In this document: piece by piece, positions 1-9,462 of the stretch | How positions within the stretch are numbered: position 1 is the first letter of the stretch | How the letters are laid out: every line of letters begins with the position of its first letter | Assembly: GCF_003990185.1 (NCBI RefSeq) | Contig: NZ_RZHF01000005.1 | Span: 248,001-312,000, forward strand | Source: Vreelandella nanhaiensis | GTDB taxonomy: Bacteria > Pseudomonadota > Gammaproteobacteria > Pseudomonadales > Halomonadaceae | DNA: 64,000 bases | Direction of reading: 5' to 3' | The notes under the pieces: generated by a model | The model's input: only the letters and a program-made list of their open reading frames with translations | Told to the model about the DNA's origin: nothing | Databases searched by the model: none | Position numbers and translations under genes: made by a program

Positions 1-251
1 TGCTCGTCGCTTCGCACCATGCCCATATCACTACGGGCGCGCTCTTCAATAGCATCAAGACCCGTTTTAAGATCAGTGACCTCAGCGGCCAGGCGGGCAT
101 TGCGCTCACGCATGGGAAGATTGTCGGCTTCCTGAGCGGCAACGCGCTGCTCAACTACCTGCAGATCACGCCAGCCGCCGTTGCCTAGCCACAGCGTATA
201 CTGGAGCAAGCCCAGCACGGCAACCAGTGCAACCACCAGCCATTTGTGCAT
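1..251 (-). CDS. ftsB: Cell division protein FtsB (3' part cut by window edge)
   Basis: Reading the minus strand from the ATG at 251 gives a short protein that starts MHKWLVVALVAVLGLLQYTL and continues past the window edge. The layout is that of FtsB: one N-terminal membrane segment (about residues 4-20, with the LQYTLWLG ending typical of the family) followed by a charged periplasmic coiled coil containing NARLAAEVTDLKTG and ALEERAR-like IEERARSDMGM. FtsB forms a complex with FtsL and FtsQ in the divisome and helps activate septal peptidoglycan synthesis. An AGGAG ribosome site lies at about 259-263. About 83 codons are visible, and the full family length is about 90-105 residues. The identification rests on the conserved signature read by eye. 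Confidence 0.88.
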   Translation of the reverse strand, partial: MHKWLVVALVAVLGLLQYTLWLGNGGWRDLQVVEQRVAAQEADNLPMRERNARLAAEVTDLKTGLDAIEERARSDMGMVRSDE

Positions 252-331
252 CACCAATCTCCTGAGGATAAGGTAAATAGGGGTGCCGCCACCCGCCGTA
301 ACGGCGCGCATTATGCCATCATGGCGCAGCA

Positions 332-1492
332 TCAGCGAGCCACAGATGACTTGAAGGGTAGCGCCTGCTGGGCAGCTTCTCGATAGGCCTTGATATGCGC
401 GCCCTCTTCCTGGCAAAACTGTGCCACACCAGCGGCCAGCCCAGGATGCGCCATATAGTGCAGCGAGCGCACCCGCTGCGGTGCAAACCCGCGCACCAGC
501 TTGTGCTCCCCCTGGGTACCAGGATCAAACAGCGTAAGCCCCTTTTCCAGGCAGTACTCGATGCCCTGGTAGTAACAGGCTTCAAAATGCAGGCAGTCAG
601 CGACCACCTCACTTCCCCAATAACGTCCATACAGCGACTGATCACCGCGAAAGTAGAGCGCTGAGGCGACCGGCACTCCACCCAATTGAGCCTGTACCAG
701 CATCAGCGCCTCTGGCATGGTGTTGCGCAAACGCTCAAAAAAGTCCTGATTCAGGTAGGGTGAGCGGCCACGCTCAAAATACGTCATCGAGTAGCAGCGA
801 TAGAAGTGCGCCAGCGCACCCTGCGTAATATCATGCCCTTCAAGGCGTTTAATGCTCACGCCCTGGTCAGCTACCAGGCGACGCTCGCGCTTGATCATCT
901 TGCGCCGTTTGGAGGTAAGGCTTGCCAGAAAGCCATCAAAGCTGCCAAAACCTGCATCCTGCCACTGAAACTGAACGCCTTCTCGGGCGATTAACTCAGG
1001 AAACTGCGCCTGCCAAGCGTCGACATCGCGCTCATTGGCAAACAGCAGGTGCCAGCTTGAGAGCGATGCCTGGTCAGATGCCTGCCAGGCCGCCGCCAGT
1101 TCAGTGCGAACAGCACTGTGAGGGCACTGGTCAGCGATCAGGGTGCGCACCCCAGGCACAGGAGTAAACGGCACGGCGCTGAGCAATTTGGGGTAATAAG
1201 CGCCACCAGCGCGTTCAAACGCCTCGGCCCACCCCCAGTCAAACACATACTCCCCATAGGAGTGGTGTTTGCGGTACATTGGCAGTGCCCCAACCAGCTG
1301 GCTGCCCTGCCAAACGCAGGCATGGCAAGGCTCCCAGCCTGTGTCATGACTGACCGAGCCGCTCGCTTCAAGGGCATGCAGGAATGCATGGCGTAAAAAC
1401 GGCTGGTCGCGCCCGACCAGGGCGTCCCACTGACTCGCCTCGATGTCTTCCATGGCGATTAACGTAGAGTGTCTTAGTGAGCACACAGACAT
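332..1492 (-). CDS. FemAB-like GNAT-fold acyltransferase (PF04339, COG3146 type)
   Basis: This 386-residue protein has the pattern of the FemAB_like/COG3146 family: WDALVGRDQPFLRHAFLHAL near the N terminus, an aromatic block around FDWGWAEAFERAGGAYYPKL, and the C-terminal YGRYWGSEVVADCLHFEACY motif with GTQGEHKLVRGFAP after it. The family is predicted to have an N-acyltransferase fold, but the substrate is unknown to me. I chose the ATG at 1492 because a GGGAG ribosome site sits 7 bases upstream. An in-frame start at 1522 would add ten residues without such a site. It follows ftsB in the same direction upstream of it on the minus strand, but an 80-base gap separates them, so co-transcription is only possible. 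Confidence 0.75.
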   Translation of the reverse strand: MSVCSLRHSTLIAMEDIEASQWDALVGRDQPFLRHAFLHALEASGSVSHDTGWEPCHACVWQGSQLVGALPMYRKHHSYGEYVFDWGWAEAFERAGGAYYPKLLSAVPFTPVPGVRTLIADQCPHSAVRTELAAAWQASDQASLSSWHLLFANERDVDAWQAQFPELIAREGVQFQWQDAGFGSFDGFLASLTSKRRKMIKRERRLVADQGVSIKRLEGHDITQGALAHFYRCYSMTYFERGRSPYLNQDFFERLRNTMPEALMLVQAQLGGVPVASALYFRGDQSLYGRYWGSEVVADCLHFEACYYQGIEYCLEKGLTLFDPGTQGEHKLVRGFAPQRVRSLHYMAHPGLAAGVAQFCQEEGAHIKAYREAAQQALPFKSSVAR

Positions 1493-1627
1493 GGTATCTC
1501 CCAGAGAGCAAAGCGATGGCACCCGGTTGCCTGCTGCTACTTTATCATTAATACACGCGGGTTAACGTAACGCGAACCCGCCATTATTATCCTGACGAAT
1601 ACGTGAAACGAACGGCAAGGAGAGGCT

Positions 1628-2983
1628 ATGAAGCACGTTCTAACCGACAGTTTTAACGCTCAGCGGCACGCTGTCGATCAAACGCCTTTTCCACCCTTGA
1701 GTGTCAGGCGCTCCCGTCTGCTGCGCTTGGCGCACATGACCAGACGCCATCAGCACGAAATCGTCCGCGCGATTCAAGCAGATTTTGGCCACCGCAGCGA
1801 AGTGGAAATCCGCCTGGCAGAAATCAATGCCGTGCTTCAGGCGGTCCGCCACGCTCGCCTCCATGTTTGGCACTGGATGCGCCCCTGGCGAGTGGGGGTG
1901 CCTTGGCGGCTATTACCCGCCCGGGCGCGCATCGCCCCCCAGCCATTAGGTATTGTCGGCGTTATTTCACCCTGGAACTACCCATGGAGCCTGGCGCTGA
2001 TGCCTATCATCGACGCCTTTGCCGCAGGCAATGTGGTGATGCTAAAGCCTAGCGAGCTTTCCCCCCAGACAAGTGCCCTTCTTGCACGCTTGGCGGCGCA
2101 ATACTTCACGCCAGACGAGCTGTTAGTCGTTGAGGGCGATGCCCGCGTTGCTCAGGCCTTTAGCAGCTTGCCGTTTGATCACTTGATATTTACCGGCTCG
2201 ACCAGTGTCGGGCGCTTGGTCGCAAGAGCAGCTGCGGCTAATCTTACTCCGGTCACGCTTGAACTAGGCGGCAAGTCTCCAGCGCTGGTGGCAGGAGATA
2301 CTGACATGGACAAAGCAGCCGCGGCGATTATCTTCGGCAAGGCGTTCAATGGCGGGCAAACATGCCTGGCGCCTGATTATGTTCTGGTAGAGAGCCGTTA
2401 TCTGGATCGGCTGGTTAGCGCTTTGAACCGCGCAGCACTTAAGCAGCGGCCAGACAGCCGAGAGGCAACCGACCCGATCAACAACGACCATCGCCAGCGC
2501 GTTGAGAGCATGCTCGAAGAAGCCCGTGATCACGGCTGTCGGGTTATCGACCACGGCAGCTACGCGCCGGCATTGGTAATTGACCCTACTCAGAAACTGC
2601 GCATTATGCGCGAGGAGATTTTCGGCCGCTGTTTGCCGATTATCAGCGTCAAGCATATGGAGGCGGCTATCGAATTCATCAACGCACGCCCTCACGCGCT
2701 GGCGGTATATGCATTTACTGACAATAAGGCACTACAGTCACGCTTACTTCACGCGACGCGCTCTGGCGCTCTGGTGTTTAATGACACATTGCTGCACCAC
2801 GCCGTACCCGCGTTGCCATTTGGCGGCATTGGTGAAAGCGGTATGGGCGCCTACCATGGGCGTACGGGCTTTGATCGCTTTAGTCATCTGCGCAGCCTGT
2901 TTTATCAAGCTAAACATGCCCCTAGCCGAGTGCTACAGCCGCCCTACCGGCGCTGGCTGTTAAAATTACTTAGGCTTGGCTAA
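1628..2983 (+). CDS. Coniferyl-aldehyde-dehydrogenase-like NAD(P)+ aldehyde dehydrogenase
   Basis: A 451-residue class 3-type aldehyde dehydrogenase. Visible family motifs in order are the cofactor region GVISPWNYPWSLALMPIIDA, KPSELSPQTS, FTGSTSVGR, the catalytic glutamate region LELGGKSPALV, the nucleophile cysteine in GGQTCLAPDYVLV, EEIFGRCLP, and the C-terminal FGGIGESGMGAYHG with a short hydrophobic tail. Proteins of this shape are usually annotated as coniferyl aldehyde dehydrogenase and oxidise aromatic or medium-chain aldehydes to acids. The real substrate cannot be read from the sequence. AAGGAG stands directly before the ATG. It is divergent from the FemAB-like gene (136 bases between starts) and appears monocistronic. 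Confidence 0.85.
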   Translation: MKHVLTDSFNAQRHAVDQTPFPPLSVRRSRLLRLAHMTRRHQHEIVRAIQADFGHRSEVEIRLAEINAVLQAVRHARLHVWHWMRPWRVGVPWRLLPARARIAPQPLGIVGVISPWNYPWSLALMPIIDAFAAGNVVMLKPSELSPQTSALLARLAAQYFTPDELLVVEGDARVAQAFSSLPFDHLIFTGSTSVGRLVARAAAANLTPVTLELGGKSPALVAGDTDMDKAAAAIIFGKAFNGGQTCLAPDYVLVESRYLDRLVSALNRAALKQRPDSREATDPINNDHRQRVESMLEEARDHGCRVIDHGSYAPALVIDPTQKLRIMREEIFGRCLPIISVKHMEAAIEFINARPHALAVYAFTDNKALQSRLLHATRSGALVFNDTLLHHAVPALPFGGIGESGMGAYHGRTGFDRFSHLRSLFYQAKHAPSRVLQPPYRRWLLKLLRLG

Positions 2984-3047
2984 AGCTTACCCACTAATGA
3001 CCGATAATTAGATAAGTTAATATACTTATTTTTCATTTGGAAACCCG

Positions 3048-5660
3048 ATGCAAGCCGCTGACAAGCCTCATAACGAAGCACAACGCCTCGCGGCATTGTA
3101 TGCTCTGAACATTCTAGATACCCCACTTGAAAAATCGTTTGATCGTATTACCCAGCTGGCACGTGAAATTTTCGACGTTCCCATTGCCCTTGTCTCGCTG
3201 GTAGACAAGGATCGCCAATGGTTTAAATCTCGCCAAGGCCTGAATGCCTGCGAAACCTCTCGCAGCGTCTCCTTTTGCGCTCACGCTGTTACTCAAAACG
3301 CTCCTTTAATTGTTGAAGATACCCAAAAGGATGCGCGCTTTAACGCCAATCCGCTCGTTAACGACGGTCCGTTTATCCGCTTCTATGCAGGACACCCCCT
3401 ACGCTTAGAAGACGATCTGCCGATTGGCACGCTCTGCATTATTGATCAGCAGCCACGGAGCTTCTCAGCTCGCGAGCAGCGTATACTTAAAGGGCTTGCC
3501 CAACAGGTTGAAGAACTGCTGCGCCAGCACACGCTAAAAGAGTCGCTCACCAGTACGGCTCGGCGTTTTGAAGCGCTTTTTACTCAAAGTGCTACTGGCA
3601 AGGTACGTATCGACCGCTCCGGTAACATCATTGCCATTAACCCCTTTGCCCTTCAGCTTTTGGGCTACACCGAAGCCGAACTTATTGGAAAGAATGTTTC
3701 CATACTCACACCGCCAAATATTGCAGTGCGCCATAATGCCTTTATCGCCCGCTATCTGGCCGGTGGTGAACCCACCGTAATCGGGCGCGGCCGGGAAGTA
3801 GATGCGCAGCACAAAGACGGGCACTGTGTTCCAGTACATCTTGCCATCAGCGCTATACCCAATGACCAAGGGGAAGTAGTTGAGTTTTTAGGCACTTTGA
3901 CGAATTTAAGTGATATCCATGCGGCCAACGAGCGCATTCATAAAGAGCAAAGCCTGCTTAAGGTGCTACATCAAGGAATAACGGACTATCAGGCATTGAT
4001 GTCTGGTGAACGCTTATGGACCTTCTTGATGGAGGCGCTACGCGAGCTAACCGACAGCGATTATGCATTGATTGGAGAGGTATTGCCTTCTACCACTACT
4101 AATACACTTAAAGTCCACGCTATTACCGATCTCTCCTGGAACGATGAATCGCGTTACTTGATGGAGCGCCTGCGCAGTGGCGACATGAAGCTGACGAACC
4201 CCAATTCGCTGCTGGGTCGGGTATTTGCTTTTGGCGAAGTCGTCATGACCGGCGACGTACTCACCCACCCCCAGCGCGGCGGTTTTCCTCCGGGACATCC
4301 TCGTATAGACAACTACCTCGGCGTACCGATTTTCAATGGCGAACAGCTGATCGGCATGTATGCAATTGCCAACAGCAAGCAGCCCCTGAATCAAACGTTG
4401 CTGGACTGGCTACAACCGTTTACCGCCACCTGCGCCCTGCTGATCAACCTTTACCGTCAAATGGCCGAACGCGAGCAGGTAATGACCGAGCTGGGCGCTG
4501 CTCGTGACCAAGCAGAAAAGGCCAACAAGTCCAAAAGCGAGTTTCTCTCTTCGATGAGCCACGAGCTGCGAACGCCGCTTAACGCCATTATCGGATTTGC
4601 ACAGCTGCTCGGCAAAGGGCGCCGGGAGCCGTTGAGCAACAAGCAGCAGCGCCAAGTCAACCAGATTGAAAAAAGTGGCCAACACTTGCTGTGCCTGATT
4701 AACGAGATACTTGATCTGGCTAGAATAGAAGCAGGCCAAATGGCTCTTTCCATTGAACCACTGCGGCTTGAGAATGTGCTGGACGATGCCTGCCAGACGT
4801 TAGAAGCCAATATGGAAGCAGCGGGCATTGAGCTGGTCCGCACGCCCTCATCAACTCCTTGGCATGTAGCCGCTGACTATACACGCACCAAGCAGGTGCT
4901 TTTAAACCTGCTTTCCAACGCCATTAAATACAATAGTCCGAAGGGCAAAATCATCATTTGCGCCGAGCAACAGGGCAGCGAAATACGCATTAACATCACT
5001 GACACCGGTTTTGGGATCGCGCCTGAACGCCACCATGAATTGTTTGAACCCTTTAACCGTCTGGATGCGGAATATGGTGCCGTCGAAGGAACCGGGATAG
5101 GTTTGGCGATTACGCGCCAGCTAATTGAGCGCATGAACGGCCAAATTGGTGTTGATAGCAAACCAGGCCAAGGCGCCACGTTCTGGTTTACCCTGCCAAT
5201 GGCCGATATGGAAGAAGTCTCCAACGCGCGTCATGGGTCAGACAGCGTCAGTTTTGACTTTGATAATCAACGCGTTTTCAACTTGCTATACATTGAAGAC
5301 AATCCCGCCAATCAGCGGCTTATGGAAGATATCATCGAGGATATCGATGAACTTAGGCTGCTGATTGCACCCAGCGCTGAAACCGGCCTGGAGATGATGC
5401 GCCATTCGGTGCCTGATGCGATCCTGATGGATATTCACTTACCCGGCATGAACGGTTTCCAGGCGCTGGATATCATTCAAAAAGATGCGCAACTGCGCGG
5501 CATTTATATCATTGCCCTGTCTGCCAATGCCATGGAGCGGGATATAAAACATGGCCTTGCAGCGGGCTTTGACGCCTATCTTACCAAGCCGCTGGATATT
5601 GACAGACTCACCGCCACACTGACCAAATTTATCAATTTAGCGCCGAGGAAATCGCCATGA
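3048..5660 (+). CDS. Hybrid sensor histidine kinase (GAF-PAS-GAF-HisKA-HATPase-REC)
   Basis: An 870-residue soluble kinase with no membrane segment, so it probably senses a cytoplasmic signal. Domains in order: GAF at about 25-160, PAS at about 172-295 (FEALFTQSATGKVRID...), a second GAF at about 315-465, HisKA with the phosphoacceptor His505 in SSMSHELRTPLNA, an HATPase domain with NLLSNAIKYN, DTGFGI and GTGIGLAI (about 620-690), and a receiver domain with Asp795 in AILMDIHLPGMNG and a conserved lysine in YLTKPLD. It overlaps the next gene by 4 bases (ATGA), so the two are translationally coupled and the downstream REC-GGDEF-EAL protein is the likely partner. The signal is unknown. The first GAF contains several cysteines, but I cannot assign a ligand. 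Confidence 0.92.
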   Translation: MQAADKPHNEAQRLAALYALNILDTPLEKSFDRITQLAREIFDVPIALVSLVDKDRQWFKSRQGLNACETSRSVSFCAHAVTQNAPLIVEDTQKDARFNANPLVNDGPFIRFYAGHPLRLEDDLPIGTLCIIDQQPRSFSAREQRILKGLAQQVEELLRQHTLKESLTSTARRFEALFTQSATGKVRIDRSGNIIAINPFALQLLGYTEAELIGKNVSILTPPNIAVRHNAFIARYLAGGEPTVIGRGREVDAQHKDGHCVPVHLAISAIPNDQGEVVEFLGTLTNLSDIHAANERIHKEQSLLKVLHQGITDYQALMSGERLWTFLMEALRELTDSDYALIGEVLPSTTTNTLKVHAITDLSWNDESRYLMERLRSGDMKLTNPNSLLGRVFAFGEVVMTGDVLTHPQRGGFPPGHPRIDNYLGVPIFNGEQLIGMYAIANSKQPLNQTLLDWLQPFTATCALLINLYRQMAEREQVMTELGAARDQAEKANKSKSEFLSSMSHELRTPLNAIIGFAQLLGKGRREPLSNKQQRQVNQIEKSGQHLLCLINEILDLARIEAGQMALSIEPLRLENVLDDACQTLEANMEAAGIELVRTPSSTPWHVAADYTRTKQVLLNLLSNAIKYNSPKGKIIICAEQQGSEIRINITDTGFGIAPERHHELFEPFNRLDAEYGAVEGTGIGLAITRQLIERMNGQIGVDSKPGQGATFWFTLPMADMEEVSNARHGSDSVSFDFDNQRVFNLLYIEDNPANQRLMEDIIEDIDELRLLIAPSAETGLEMMRHSVPDAILMDIHLPGMNGFQALDIIQKDAQLRGIYIIALSANAMERDIKHGLAAGFDAYLTKPLDIDRLTATLTKFINLAPRKSP

Positions 5661-7420
5661 ATCTAGCCAGTAAGCATGTGCTAGTGGTGGACGACAATGC
5701 AGCCAATGTAGAGCTGCTTATGGACCTTTTGGCTGATCACGGTTTTACCCATGTGTACGGTATTAGCGACCCACGCCAAGTCCTTGCCCAATGCGCAAAG
5801 CAGAAGCCAGACTTGCTGCTGCTGGATATTCGCATGCCCTTCCTGGATGGCTACGCCATTATCGATCAGTTGCAGCAACATTTTTTGCACCAGATGCCGC
5901 CGACCATTGTGCTAACCGCTCAAATTGATGATGAGACACGCCATCGCGCACTTAACATGGGCGTGCGCGACTTTATCACCAAGCCTTTCCTTCACGAAGA
6001 GGTACTGCAGCGTATTCATAATACGCTGCGCCTTGAGCACCGCTACCAGGTGCGCGACCAGCAGGCTGAAACGCTAGAGCGCATGGTGGCCAAACGCACC
6101 CAGCAGTTGAATCACCAGTCACGTACCGACCCCATTACCCAACTCCCCAATCGCCGTGGCCTGATGCAAACCCTGCGTGAAGCATCAATTGGAAATTCAG
6201 CCACAGGGCTTCTGTTTATTGCCCTTGACCACTTGGATGAAGCGGTCCGCCTGCATGGGTATGGCATTACCGATCAGCTCGTCAGGCATATCAGTCAAAC
6301 GCTTTACTCACAGCTGGATAGCGGTAGCGTCCTTGGTCTGTGGGGCGGAAGCGAGCTTCTAGCTATTACCCAATGTACCGACCAGCCGACACTGGAACGA
6401 CTGGCCGCACAGTTACTAGGCTCTTTTGAACAGGATCAGGTGCTGGGCGATCTTCTAATCCCCTTGAACGCACGTATCGGCATTAGCTGGACCACAGAAT
6501 TCTTTAATATAGAACGCCTTGTACATATGGCGGCGTTGGCACTGCCGCAAAAAAATTGCCCCCAACGCATCCAGAGCTACAACGCAACGCTGGAGGCTCA
6601 GCAACGCCACCGGCTTAATGTGCAACAGGCTATTCGCGGCGCCACCCAGCGTGGTGAGATGTCGCTGGTATTTCAGCCTAAAATATCCCTGACTACGCAA
6701 GAAATTATTGGCGCAGAAGCTCTCCTACGCTGGCACCACCCAGAGCTTGGCCATATCTCACCGGGCGACTTCATTCCGCTTGCTGAAGCCAGTGGAGATA
6801 TTCTAGCCATTGGCGACTGGGTACTTGAAGAAACCATGCGGCATATCGTGGCATGGCGGCGGCAGGGAGTACTCAACGACCGCTTTCACGTTGCGGTGAA
6901 CGTGGCTGCACGTCAGCTAACGCGAAAGGATTTTGCCCAGAAACTGCTTGGCCGCTTGGCAGCCTATGGAATTCCCGAACGTTTTTTCGCCTTGGAGGTG
7001 ACCGAATCAGGGTTGCTGAGCGATATGCAAAATGCACGCATCCAGCTGGCCCAGCTTGCCAAGATGAACGTGGCGGTGGCCATTGATGACTTTGGAACCG
7101 GGCATTCATCGCTCGCTTATATACAAACACTGCCTTTTTCGACGCTCAAGATTGATCGCGCGTTTGTAATGGATATCGACAAAAGCCCTGTTGACCGTCA
7201 GCTTGCCAACATGATTACCCAACTAGCGCATGCCGTAGGTTGCGACGTCGTAGCGGAAGGAATCGAGACCGCTTCCCAAGCGGCCTATCTACATTCTATT
7301 GGTTGCGAAGCCGCACAAGGTTACTATTATGCCCGACCACTGCCTGCCGATGACTTTGTGGCATGGTGTAATAACAGGGCATCGACGCCTCCCCCACTAA
7401 CGGCCATGGAGCTTGTTTAA
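5657..7420 (+). CDS. Response regulator with degenerate GGDEF and intact EAL domain (c-di-GMP phosphodiesterase candidate)
   Basis: A 587-residue protein. The N-terminal receiver domain has acidic residues VVDDN, phosphoacceptor Asp57 in LLLLDIRMP and Lys109 in ITKPF. A linker follows, then a GGDEF domain at about 155-300 whose signature reads GGSEL (230-234) instead of GGDEF, so cyclase activity is unlikely. The C-terminal EAL domain (about 325-570) keeps AEALLRW with Glu354, [14 protein letters not shown] and KIDRAFV, the metal and c-di-GMP binding residues of active phosphodiesterases. It should therefore hydrolyse c-di-GMP under control of phosphorylation by the upstream kinase (inference from operon position and the 4-base overlap). 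Its stop overlaps the hexR start (TAATG). Confidence 0.9.
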   Translation: MNLASKHVLVVDDNAANVELLMDLLADHGFTHVYGISDPRQVLAQCAKQKPDLLLLDIRMPFLDGYAIIDQLQQHFLHQMPPTIVLTAQIDDETRHRALNMGVRDFITKPFLHEEVLQRIHNTLRLEHRYQVRDQQAETLERMVAKRTQQLNHQSRTDPITQLPNRRGLMQTLREASIGNSATGLLFIALDHLDEAVRLHGYGITDQLVRHISQTLYSQLDSGSVLGLWGGSELLAITQCTDQPTLERLAAQLLGSFEQDQVLGDLLIPLNARIGISWTTEFFNIERLVHMAALALPQKNCPQRIQSYNATLEAQQRHRLNVQQAIRGATQRGEMSLVFQPKISLTTQEIIGAEALLRWHHPELGHISPGDFIPLAEASGDILAIGDWVLEETMRHIVAWRRQGVLNDRFHVAVNVAARQLTRKDFAQKLLGRLAAYGIPERFFALEVTESGLLSDMQNARIQLAQLAKMNVAVAIDDFGTGHSSLAYIQTLPFSTLKIDRAFVMDIDKSPVDRQLANMITQLAHAVGCDVVAEGIETASQAAYLHSIGCEAAQGYYYARPLPADDFVAWCNNRASTPPPLTAMELV

Positions 7421-8283
7421 TGGCGCATGACTTGCTTGACCGCTTACGTGAACGCCTGGAAGAGTTGAATCGCTCCGAGCGCAAAGTCGCTAACGTGATT
7501 TTAAGCGACCCGGCAGCGGCTACCAGCTTAAGCATTGCAAGCCTAGCCCAGGCGGCCTCGGTCAGTGAGCCCACCGTCAACCGGTTTTGCCGCAACTTTG
7601 GCGCCAAGGGTTATCCTGATTTCAAAATCAAGCTTGCTCAAAGCCTGGCGGGTGGAACACCTTACGTCACCCGTGCGGTGGAACCGGGCGATACGGCCAC
7701 CCAGTATACGCACAAAATTTTTGGCGCCACTATTGCCGCACTTGATGAAGCACAACGCGATATCGACATGGCCGCCGTTGAACGCATGGTGGACTACCTT
7801 ACCCAGGCCAAACAGATCCACTTTTTTGGCCTAGGCGCGTCAGGGGCCGTGGCCCAGGATGCCCAACACAAGTTTTTCCGCTTCAACCTTCCGGTGATGG
7901 CATACATTGATGTGCTGATGCAGCGCATGGTGGCTGCTGCCTGCCATACCGGAGATGTGGTCGTGATCATTTCCTACACCGGGCGCACCCGCGAGCTGGT
8001 AGATATCGCACGGGTCGCCCGCGAGGCAGGCGCCGTAGTGCTGGGGATTACCGCCCCCGCCTCACCGCTCGCCAATGAATGCAGCGCCACACTTGACGTC
8101 GCCACTCCAGAAGATACCGACCACTATATGCCGATGACCTCTAGAGTGATTCAGCTCACCTTGATAGATGCCTTGGCGACTGGGGTCACGCTGCGCCGCG
8201 GGGAGGACTTTTTGCCACACCTGAAAAAGATCAAGGACAGCCTGCGGGACACCCGGTTTCCTCTAGACGCCCCCGGCCAATAA
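7420..8283 (+). CDS. hexR: HexR, RpiR-family regulator of central carbon metabolism
   Basis: A 287-residue RpiR-type repressor with an N-terminal helix-turn-helix ([20 protein letters not shown] at about 48-67) and a C-terminal SIS sugar-phosphate domain ([42 protein letters not shown]). The match to HexR of gammaproteobacteria is close along the whole length, including [11 protein letters not shown] and ATGVTLRRG. HexR senses 2-keto-3-deoxy-6-phosphogluconate and controls Entner-Doudoroff and related genes. The start codon overlaps the previous stop by one base, so it belongs to the signalling operon. This is odd because hexR usually lies beside zwf, pgl, eda or pyk. It converges on ridA with only 4 bases between the two stop codons. 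Confidence 0.92.
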   Translation: MAHDLLDRLRERLEELNRSERKVANVILSDPAAATSLSIASLAQAASVSEPTVNRFCRNFGAKGYPDFKIKLAQSLAGGTPYVTRAVEPGDTATQYTHKIFGATIAALDEAQRDIDMAAVERMVDYLTQAKQIHFFGLGASGAVAQDAQHKFFRFNLPVMAYIDVLMQRMVAAACHTGDVVVIISYTGRTRELVDIARVAREAGAVVLGITAPASPLANECSATLDVATPEDTDHYMPMTSRVIQLTLIDALATGVTLRRGEDFLPHLKKIKDSLRDTRFPLDAPGQ

Positions 8284-8287
8284 CCAC

Positions 8288-8647
8288 TTACGCCGAGACG
8301 GCGGTAGTGACGGTAATTTCCACTTTCAGTTCGTCAGCCGGCATCGGCGCGCAAACGCAGGTGCGTGCTGGCGCATAGCCTTCAGGTACCCAGGCGTCCC
8401 ATACCTCGTTCATGGCAGCAAAATCACTGCCGTCTTTTAAATAAATGGTGGCACTCAGCAGCTGCTCACGGCTTGAGCCAATCTCTTTTAAAAGCGCGTC
8501 CACCCGGGCCAGCATGCTCTGGGTCTGCTCGGTGATATCACCGTTTCGCGCGTCTGGCCCGGCTACCTGGCCACACAGGTAGGCAACGCCTTGGTGAATA
8601 ACGGCACGGCTCATACGGGCTTTGGTATCGTGACGTTCAATTGTCAT
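8288..8647 (-). CDS. RidA-family (YjgF/YER057c) enamine/imine deaminase-like protein
   Basis: A 119-residue RidA-fold protein ([20 protein letters not shown]...). The arginine that anchors substrate carboxylates in RidA enzymes is present in [10 protein letters not shown] and is followed by the conserved glutamate of [11 protein letters not shown]. Such proteins hydrolyse reactive 2-aminoacrylate or related imines, but several subfamilies differ in substrate, so I do not use the name ridA. I chose the ATG at 8647 because GGAG lies seven bases upstream. An in-frame TTG further out has no ribosome site. It lies 71 bases downstream of an Lrp-type regulator on the same strand and may be controlled by it. 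Confidence 0.85.
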   Translation of the reverse strand: MTIERHDTKARMSRAVIHQGVAYLCGQVAGPDARNGDITEQTQSMLARVDALLKEIGSSREQLLSATIYLKDGSDFAAMNEVWDAWVPEGYAPARTCVCAPMPADELKVEITVTTAVSA

Positions 8648-8718
8648 GGGACACTCCACTAAAAAATTCAAAAAAGGCAGTGTAAACGGCTAGCCAGAGG
8701 CTGACCATGCTTTACTGC

Positions 8719-9201
8719 TCAATACTCGGTGGGTACCGGGCGATGCTCAAAAACCCGACGCAGCACAAAGCTGGTGTGCGCGCCTGTCACCCCTTCAATA
8801 CGGTTGATGACATGCAGCAGCAGATGCTGATAGTCATCCATGTCACGCACCAGAATCTTCAGTTGGAAGTCGGCGGCCTGGCCGGTAATGATCAAGCACT
8901 CAATCACATTGGGAATCTGGCGGATATGGCGTTCAAAATTTTCAAACCGCTCGGAGGTATGCTGGTCCATGGCGATATGTAGCAGTACCATGAGCTGATA
9001 GCCCAGCTGGCGGGCATCCACTTCTGCGCGATACTGCATGATCAGGCCATGCTCTTCCAGCGTGCGAACGCGCCTTAAGCAGGGCGAGGCGGAAAGGCCT
9101 ATTCGGTCCGCCAACTCCTGATTACTGATCCGCCCCTCTTGCTGCAAAATGGTAAGGATTTGTCGATCAAAACGATCAAGTATCAATGGCGTTACCGACA
9201 T
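8719..9201 (-). CDS. Lrp/AsnC-family transcriptional regulator
   Basis: A 160-residue regulator with the N-terminal AsnC-type winged helix (LDRFDRQILTILQQEGRISN, then ELADRIGLSASPCLRRVRTL) and a C-terminal RAM ligand-binding domain (about 70-150). The SASPC helix-turn-helix motif is typical of the Lrp branch. It is transcribed towards the ridA-like gene and divergently from leuA, with 261 bases between the starts. Control of either neighbour, possibly by branched-chain amino acids, is plausible but inferred from position only. Several AT-rich stretches lie in the shared upstream region (about 9215-9270). Confidence 0.88.
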   Translation of the reverse strand: MSVTPLILDRFDRQILTILQQEGRISNQELADRIGLSASPCLRRVRTLEEHGLIMQYRAEVDARQLGYQLMVLLHIAMDQHTSERFENFERHIRQIPNVIECLIITGQAADFQLKILVRDMDDYQHLLLHVINRIEGVTGAHTSFVLRRVFEHRPVPTEY

Positions 9202-9462
9202 AACAAGCAGCCTCTGCTAAAAATTATATGTTTCTTAATATATTCTGCCAATTAATGTCATTTTTATCTGTTTTAAGCAATAACCTAGCGCCACAAACCC
9301 GTTACACTAGTGAAACTGCCAAAAGTAGTTAGCGATTCCGTGTCTTGCTCTTCACAGAGAGTTCGCATCGATAAGTCTGCACTGATGAGCGTGTATTAAT
9401 GAGCCACGGCCTACGCCACAAGCGGCCACATTTCCAAGTCATTAACCCTTAGGAATTTCACC
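9202..9462. promoter_or_regulatory. Divergent lrp/leuA intergenic region with a 17-codon ORF
   Basis: The first part (9205-9290) is AT-rich and should hold the promoter of the Lrp-type gene and perhaps regulator sites. A TACACT box at 9303-9308 could be a -10 for leuA, but I cannot see a convincing -35. A 17-codon ORF (9399-9452, + strand, starting ATGAGCCACGGC and ending in TAG just before the leuA ribosome site AGGAA) lies where a leader peptide would be expected. It has no leucine run and I see no clear terminator/antiterminator pair, so a leucine attenuator is not supported. Confidence 0.3.

Noticed and set aside
9399..9452. Leucine leader peptide and attenuator before leuA
   Set aside because: The 17-codon ORF has no leucine codon run and no terminator/antiterminator pair is visible. 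It is mentioned only inside the intergenic entry.
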